Assembly: GCA_017654935.2 (NCBI GenBank) | Contig: CM065700.1 | Coordinates: 50,807,927-50,871,926, forward strand | DNA from: Phymorhynchus buccinoides | Lineage: Eukaryota; Mollusca; Gastropoda; Neogastropoda; Raphitomidae | DNA length: 64,000 nt | Reading direction: 5' to 3' | In this document: piece after piece, positions 57,610-64,000 of the stretch | Numbering within the stretch: position 1 is the first letter of the stretch | Layout of the letters: the number at the start of each line of letters is the position of its first letter | The notes under the pieces: model-generated | The model's database searches: none | What the model was told of the DNA's origin: nothing | What the model saw: only the letters and a program-made list of their open reading frames with translations | Position numbers and translations under genes: made by a program

Positions 57610-60600
57610 AGCTGGGACAGACAACCCTCACAATCCAACAGCACAGTCCCCATGGTAGATATAGGGGCAGCTGTAGTGTTACAGTGTGGGACAGACTAAC
57701 CTCACAATCCAACAGCACAGTCCCCATGGTAGATATAGGGGCAGTTGTAGTGTTACAGTGTGGGACAGACAACCCTCACAATCCAACAGCACAGTCCCCA
57801 TGGTAGATATAGGGGCAGTTGTAGTGTTACAGTGTGGGACAGACTAACCTCACAATCCAACAGCACAGTCCCCATGGTAGATATAGGGGCAGTTGTAGTG
57901 TTACAGTGTGGGACAGACTAACCTCACAATACAACAGCACAGTCCCCATGGTAGATATAGGGGCAGTTGTAGTGTTACAGTGTGGGACAGACTAACCTCA
58001 CAATACAGCAGCACAGTCCCCATGGTAGATATAGGGGCAGCTGTAGTGTTACAGTGTGGGACAGACTAACCTCACAATACAACAGCACAGTCCCCATGGT
58101 AGATATAGGGGCAGTTGTAGTGTTACAGTGTGGGACAGACTAACCTCACAATCCAACAGCACAGTCCCCATGGTAGATATAGGGGCAGTTGTAGTGTTAC
58201 AGTGTGGGACAGACTAACCTCACAATCCAACAGCACAGTCCATAGTCCCCATGGTAGATATAGGGGCAGTTGTAGTGTTACAGTGTGGGACAGACTAACC
58301 TCACAATACAGCAGCACAGTCCCCATGGTAGATATAGGGGCAGTTGTAGTGTTACAGTGTGGGACAGACTAACCTCACAATCCAACAGCACAGTCCATAG
58401 TCCCCATGGTAGATATAGGGGCAGTTGTAGTGTTACAGTGTGGGACAGACTAACCTCACAATACAGCAGCACAGTCCCCATGGTAGATATAGGGGCAGTT
58501 GTAGTGTTACAGTGTGGGACAGACTAACCTCACAATCCAACAGCACAGTCCCCATGGTAGATATAGGGGCAGTTGTAGTGTTACAGTGTGGGACAGACAA
58601 CCCTCACAATCCAACAGCACAGTCCCCATGGTAGATATAGGGGCAGTTGTAGTGTTACAGTGTGGGACAGACTAACCTCACAATACAGTGTGGGACAGAC
58701 AACCTCACAATCCAACAGCACAGTCCCCATGGTAGATATAGGGGCAGTTGTAGTGTTACAGTGTGGGACAGACTAACCTCACAATCCAACAGCACAGTCC
58801 CCATGGTAGATATAGGGGCAGTTGTAGTGTTACAGTGTGGGACAGACTAACCTCACAATACAACAGCACAGTCCCCATGGTAGATATAGGGGCAGTTGTA
58901 GTGTTACAGTGTGGGACAGACTAACCTCACAATACAACAGCACAGTCCCCATGGTAGATATAGGGGCAGCTGTAGTGTTACAGTGTGGGACAGACTAACC
59001 TCACAATACAACAGCACAGTCCCCATGGTAGATATAGGGGCAGTTGTAGTGTTACAGTGTGGGACAGACTAACCTCACAATCCAACAGCACAGTCCCCAT
59101 GGTAGATATAGGGGCAGTTGTAGTGTTACAGTGTGGGACAGACTAACCTCACAATACAACAGCACAGTCCCCATGGTAGATATAGGGGCAGTTGTAGTGT
59201 TACAGTGTGGGACAGACTAACCTCACAATACAGTCCCCATGGTAGATATAGGGGCAGTTGTAGTGTTACAGTGTGGGACAGACTAACCTCACAATCCAAC
59301 AGCACAGTCCATAGTCCCCATGGTAGATATAGGGGCAGTTGTAGTGTTACAGTGTGGGACAGACTAACCTCACAATACAACAGCACAGTCCCCATGGTAG
59401 ATATAGGGGCAGTTGTAGTGTTACAGTGTGGGACAGACTAACCTCACAATCCAACAGCACAGTCCCCATGGTAGATATAGGGGCAGTTGTAGTGTTACAG
59501 TGTGGGACAGACTAACCTCACAATCCAACAGCACAGTCCCCATGGTAGATATAGGGGCAGTTGTAGTGTTACAGTGTGGGACAGACTAACCTCACAATAC
59601 AACAGCACAGTCCCCATGGTAGATATAGGGGCAGTTGTAGTGTTACAGTGTGGGACAGACTAACCTCACAATACAACAGCACAGTCCCCATGGTAGATAT
59701 AGGGGCAGTTGTAGTGTTACAGTGTGGGACAGACTAACCTCACAATACAACAGCACAGTCCCCATGGTAGATATAGGGGCAGTTGTAGTGTTACAGTGTG
59801 GGACAGACTAACCTCACAATACAACAGCACAGTCCCCATGGTAGATATAGGGGCAGTTGTAGTGTTACAGTGTGGGACAGACTAACCTCACAATCCAACA
59901 GCACAGTCCCCATGGTAGATATAGGGGCAGTTGTAGTGTTACAGTGTGGGACAGACTAACCTCACAATACAACAGCACAGTCCCCATGGTAGATATAGGG
60001 GCAGTTGTAGTGTTACAGTGTGGGACAGACTAACCTCACAATCCAACAGCACAGTCCCCATGGTAGATATAGGGGCAGTTGTAGTGTTACAGTGTGGGAC
60101 AGACTAACCTCACAATCCAACAGCACAGTCCCCATGGTAGATATAGGGGCAGTTGTAGTGTTACAACGTGGGACAGACTAACCTCACAATACAACAGCAC
60201 AGTCCCCATGGTAGATATAGGGGCAGTTGTAGTGTTACAGTGTGGGACAGACTAACCTCACAATACAACAGCACAGTCCATAGTCCCCATGGTAGATATA
60301 GGGGCAGTTGTAGTGTTACAGTGTGGGACAGACTAACCTCACAATACAGCAGCACAGTCCCCATGGTAGATATAGGGGCAGTTGTAGTGTTACAGTGTGG
60401 GACAGACTAACCTCACAATACAACAGCACAGTCCCCATGGTAGATATAGGGGCAGTTGTAGTGTTACAGTGTGGGACAGACTAACCTCACAATACAACAG
60501 CACAGTCCATAGTCCCCATGGTAGATATAGGGGCAGTTGTAGTGTTACAGTGTGGGACAGACTAACCTCACAATACAGCAGCACAGTCCCCATGGTAGAT

Positions 60601-60672
60601 ATAGGGGCAGTTGTAGTGTTACAACGTGGGACAGACTAACCTCACAATACAACAGCACAGTCCCCATGGTAG
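57610..60672. repeat. 74-bp tandem array, about 41 units
   Basis: Unit GTGTGGGACAGACTAACCTC, ACAATACAACAGCACAGTCC, CCATGGTAGATATAGGGGCA, GTTGTAGTGTTACA. Variants include AATCC/AATAC, an 81-bp form with an extra CATAGTC and a few shortened units. Confidence 0.96.
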
Positions 60673-60679
60673 GGGCTTC

Positions 60680-61045
60680 ATGTCAAGTAAACCCGAGTTC
60701 GAACCTGGCTACAGGGGATTTTTCCTCTCACATTACATTAGGCCTTACGGTCTGAGTCTTTCATATGAGACGATAAACCAAGGCCCTGTGTGCCCATGCA
60801 CTTAGCACACGTTCAGCCCAGTGGCTACGAAAAAGTTGTCATTTGGTCAAATTTACCCCCTCCGTTTCCTTCCTCATCAGTCACAAAAATCGTATGTAAA
60901 AAAAAAAATTGGGTGGCGCGCCTCTGGCTGCGACACGCTCTCCAGGTGGGAGCAACCCAAATTTCACAGAGACGCCTCTGTGACTTTAAAGTACCTAATA
61001 CCTAAAACCATGAACTCCTTAGCAAAAATGATCAATCCTGGGGCA
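60680..61045 (+). mobile_element. tRNA-derived SINE-like element
   Basis: Contains GAGTTCGAACCTGGC, a good RNA polymerase III B-box, followed by GAGACGATAAACCAAGGCCC, TGTGTGCCCATGCACTTAGC and TACGAAAAAGTTGTCATTTG, a layout typical of tRNA-derived SINEs. The A-box side is lost where it joins the 74-bp array. The end is uncertain. Confidence 0.6.
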
Positions 61046-61094
61046 GTGGGTGGATGCCTCATGCCTCCATACGGGGAGCTGGCCCCCCTCCATT

Positions 61095-61540
61095 AGTCTC
61101 TCCCCATGGGGATGCCGGGGGGTCTTTCGTAAAAATAGTTCCCCCACCTTCTGGAAGTTCTGTGCTTGTAACTTCCTTTAATCTGCCACTCTCTTTGACT
61201 CTGCCTCCTTTGCTTTCTGTCATCTACTATCTTTCTGACTTACTGGCCCATTCTCCTGCCTTTTCCCTTTGCTATCTGTCATCTACTATCTTTCTGACTT
61301 ACTGGCCCATTCTCCTGCCTCCTTTGCTTTCTGTCATCTACTATCTTTCTGACTTACTGGCCCATTCTCCTGCCCTTATTCCCAAAAATCTTCCAAATAA
61401 CTTTTCTCCTTTGAGCTCCTCCGAAATTGGAATGTGTCGGCTGTATGCTGCAGGGAGACCCGTGGAAACTGAAAATGGATACATATGTACCTTAACCATT
61501 ATGGCCTTTTGGCCTGGGAACGCAGAAGAAGAAGATCAAT
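61095..61540 (+). mobile_element. SINE-like copy with triplicated module
   Basis: Member of the 13074 family with both ends: CTCTCCCCATGGGGATGCCG head and GGGAACGCAGAAGAAGAAG tail. The CTGACTTACTGGCCCATTCT module occurs three times. It ends about 40 bp before exon 16. Confidence 0.82.
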
Positions 61541-61577
61541 CCATTTAAGTGATGCTGCAGGACTGATTTTGTTGCAG

Positions 61578-61688
61578 GCTACAATTTTGGCATGCCAGTG
61601 TCCACTGGCTGTAACTCGACCAATGAAACGTCAGGCGTCCACTCCATCGACCAGAGTGAGGCTCACCAGATGGCCGTGTTCAGCCCAG
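61578..61688 (+). CDS. TCTN2: TCTN2-like exon 16
   Basis: Acceptor GATTTTGTTGCAG, donor AGCCCAG|GTAACA, phase 1 in and out. Encodes GYNFGMPVSTGCNSTNETSG then VHSIDQSEAHQMAVFSPG. The G-Y-x-F-G-x-P-V motif is shared by tectonics. Two glycosylation motifs (NST, NET). SINE-like copies lie within 40 bp upstream and about 10 bp downstream. Confidence 0.9.
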
Positions 61689-61695
61689 GTAACAA

Positions 61696-62260
61696 ATAGT
61701 TCCCCCACCTTCTGGAAGTTCTGTGCAAGCAACTTCTTCTAATCTGCCACTCTCTTTGACTCTCTTCTCTCCTTGTCGGTTCTTTCAATGCAAATATATA
61801 GTTCCCCTGCCTTCTGTGCTTGTAACTGCTAATCGGTCACTCTTTGACTCTGCCTTTTGTCTTTGCTTACTGTCATCTATTATCATTCTGCCTTATTGGC
61901 CCATTCTCCTGCCTTTTGTCTTTGCTTACTGTCATCTATTATCATTCTGCCTTATTGGCCCATTCTCCTGCCTTTTGTCTTTGCTTACTGTCATCTATTA
62001 TCATTCTGCCTTATTGGCCCATTCTCCTGCCTTTTGTCTTTGCTTACTGTCATCTATTATCATTCTGCCTTATTGGCCCATTCTCCTGCCTTTTTACAAA
62101 AATGAAATCTTCCAAATAATTTTCTCCTTTGAGCTTCTCCGAAATCAGAATGTGTTGACTGAATGCAGCGGGGAGACCAGTGAAAACTGAAAACTGGACA
62201 CATATGTACCTCACCCATTATGGCCATATGGCCTGGGAGGGCAGGAGAAGAAGACAATTG
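61696..62260 (+). repeat. SINE-like copy, rearranged, 4-5 module copies
   Basis: Starts TAGTTCCCCCACCTTCTGGA seven bases into intron 16. The head is duplicated (61696 and 61801), and the GCCTTATTGGCCCATTCTCC module is repeated four times with TTTTGTCTTTGCTTACTGTC. The tail matches the family (GGGGAGACCAGTGAAAACTG). Confidence 0.8.
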
Positions 62261-62339
62261 GTTTGGAGTAGGAAAACAAGGAACCTTAGAGAGCTCAGGA
62301 CTGCACAAACATTTGTAAGACTGCGTTGATCATGGTTTT

Positions 62340-62752
62340 GTGTGTTGCTTTTGTTTTTTCATTATACTTTTCACACACATTGAAGGCATTCATATTAGTT
62401 TCAATGTGTGTTGCTTTTGTTTTTTCATTATACTTTTCACACACATTGAAGGCGTTCATATTAGTTTCAATGTGTGTGCTTTCATCAGTGTTGGCCTTTT
62501 CACACACATTGAAGGCGTTCATATTAGTTTCAATGTGTGTGCTTTCATCAGTGTTGGCCTTTTCACACACATTGAAGGCGTTCATATTAGTTTCAATGTG
62601 TGTGCTTTCATCAGTGTTGGCCTTTTCACACACATTGAAGGCATTCATATTAGTTTCAATGTGTGTGCTTTCATCAGTGTTGGCCTTTTCACACACATTG
62701 AAGGCGTTCATATTAGTTTCAATGTGTGTGTGCTTTCATCAGTGTTGGCCTT
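62340..62752. repeat. 61-64 bp tandem array, 7 units
   Basis: Units contain TTTTCACACACATTGAAGGC and TTCATATTAGTTTCAATGTG; the first two carry GCTTTTGTTTTTTCATTATA, the rest CTTTCATCAGTGTTGGCC. Confidence 0.93.
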
Positions 62753-62779
62753 TTCTCATTATTCTGCATTCTGTTTCAG

Positions 62780-62897
62780 GCGGTGACGGGTTGTGTGCCA
62801 ACGCCAGACGCCGGTTCCTGACTTTCGGGGAAGACGTGCAATCCAGCTGCCTGCTGCGACTGACGATAGACGACATCAACGACTGTGACGCCCTCAG
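62780..62897 (+). CDS. TCTN2: TCTN2-like exon 17, last in window
   Basis: Acceptor ATTCTGTTTCAG, donor CCCTCAG|GTCAGT, phases 1 and 2. Encodes GGDGLCANARRRFLTFGEDV then QSSCLLRLTIDDINDCDALR. The G-x-G-L-C...FGE-x-x-x-S-x-C-L-L pattern matches the tectonic carboxy core. The exon tail and donor are copied about 15 times downstream. The next exon lies outside. Confidence 0.9.
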
Positions 62898-63785
62898 GTC
62901 AGTGTCTGTGTGCTGCGACTGACGATAGACGACATCAACGACTGTGACGCCCTCAGGTCAGTGTCTGCATGCTGCGACTGACGATAGACGACATCAACGA
63001 CTGTGACGCCCTCAGGTCAGTGTCCGCGACTGACGATAGACATCATCGACTGCCACGCCCTCAGGTCAGTGTATGCATGCTGCGACTGACGATAGACGAC
63101 ATCAACGACTGTGACGCCCTCAGGTCAGTGTCTGTGTGCTGCGACTGACGATAGACGACATCAACGACTGTGACGCCCTCAGGTCAGTGTCTGTGTGCTG
63201 CGACTGACGATAGACGACATCAACGACTGTGACGCCCTCAGGTCAGTGTCTGTGTGCTGCGACTGACGATAGACGACATCAACGACTGTGACGCCCTCAG
63301 GTCAGTGTCTGTGTGCTGCGACTGACGATAGACGACATCAACGACTGTGACGCCCTCAGGTCAGTGTCTGTGTGCTGCGACTGACGATAGACGACATCAA
63401 CGACTGTGACGCCCTCAGGTCAGTGTCTGTGTGCTGCGACTGACGATAGACGACATCAACGACTGTGACGCCCTCAGGTCAGTGTCTGTGTGCTGCGACT
63501 GACGATAGACGACATCAACGACTGTGACGCCCTCAGGTCAGTGTCTGTGTGCTGCGACTGACGATAGACGACATCAACGACTGTGACGCCCTCAGGTCAG
63601 TGTCTGTGTGCTGCGACTGACGATAGACGACATCAACGACTGTGACGCCCTCAGGTCAGTGTCTGTGTGCTGCGACTGACGATAGACGACATCAACGACT
63701 GTGACACCCTCAGGTCAGTGTCTGTGTGCTGCGACTGATGATAGATAACATCAACGACTGTGACGCCCTCAGGTCAGTGTCTGTG
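62840..63785. repeat. 59-bp array copying exon 17 donor, about 16 units
   Basis: Unit: GTCAGTGTCTGTGTGCTGCG, ACTGACGATAGACGACATCA, ACGACTGTGACGCCCTCAG. The first unit is the exon end. Early units are more variable (one shortened), later ones nearly identical. Each permuted unit starts GT and ends AG. Confidence 0.95.
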
Positions 63786-63811
63786 TGCCATTCCAGCCTT
63801 GACAGGATTGT

Positions 63812-64000
63812 AAAGGAGTCATAGTTATTGTATGAAGGAGTCATAGTTATTGTATGAAGGAGTCATAGTTATTGTATGAAGGAGTCATAGTTATTGTATA
63901 AAGGAGTCATAGTTATTGTATGAAGGAGTCAGTTATTGTATAAAGGAGTCATAGTTATTGTATGAAGGAGTCATAGTTATTGTATGAAGGAGTCATAGTT
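63812..64000. repeat. 22-bp tandem array, continues past the edge
   Basis: Unit GGAGTCATAGTTATTGTATG plus AA, with one shortened unit; not related to exon 17. Confidence 0.93.

Noticed and set aside
62295..62786. Overlapping frames of 138-198 codons around the 63-bp array
   Set aside because: Tandem-repeat artefacts; only the last part of the plus frame overlaps the real exon 17.

Overview
The window is animal nuclear DNA: a single intron-rich gene on the + strand, embedded in very repeat-rich sequence. GT-AG introns, SINE, LINE, Tc1, piggyBac-like and LTR elements and many minisatellites rule out a prokaryote. The repeat style suggests a marine invertebrate, perhaps a gastropod mollusc, but that species guess is weak inference.

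The gene is a tectonic-family gene, best matched to Tectonic-2 (TCTN2), a ciliary transition-zone (MKS/B9 complex) protein. I traced 17 consecutive exons from a signal-peptide exon at 11191 to 62897. All splice phases agree and give about 962 residues, and the gene runs off the right edge. The diagnostic cysteine-rich CPCDLT...CDINCCC block is in exon 13. A long amino-terminal region and a Thr/Pro-rich linker (exons 10-11) make the protein longer than I would expect for TCTN2.

Layout. 118-3975: a non-autonomous LTR retrotransposon with 446-bp LTRs and 5-bp target duplication, carrying a foldback element nested in its 3' LTR. 3976-5300: a SINE-like copy with internal tandem expansion. 6125-10110: a 35-38 bp minisatellite split by an apparently intact Tc1-like transposon (6444-8076). 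10800-11190: probable promoter and 5' UTR. 11191-63790: tectonic gene; its introns hold about 25 tandem arrays, two large LINE reverse-transcriptase remnants (21266-22862 and 40697-41392) plus short LINE 3' fragments, SINEs, a piggyBac-like element (33429-34098) and a MITE (38431-38668). 63812-64000: a 22-bp array running off the edge.

The most striking feature is that many minisatellites are seeded on the exon-intron junctions of the gene. The tail or head of an exon together with its 5' or 3' splice site has been tandemly copied 2 to about 60 times at roughly half of the visible junctions (exons 2, 4, 5, 6, 9, 10, 11, 12, 13, 14, 15 and 17). Because the donor junctions are mostly AG|GT, each repeat unit reads as a GT...AG mini-intron. 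A second theme is that dispersed SINE-like copies are themselves inflated by internal tandem expansion; one copy has been stretched from a few hundred bases to about 3.9 kb.
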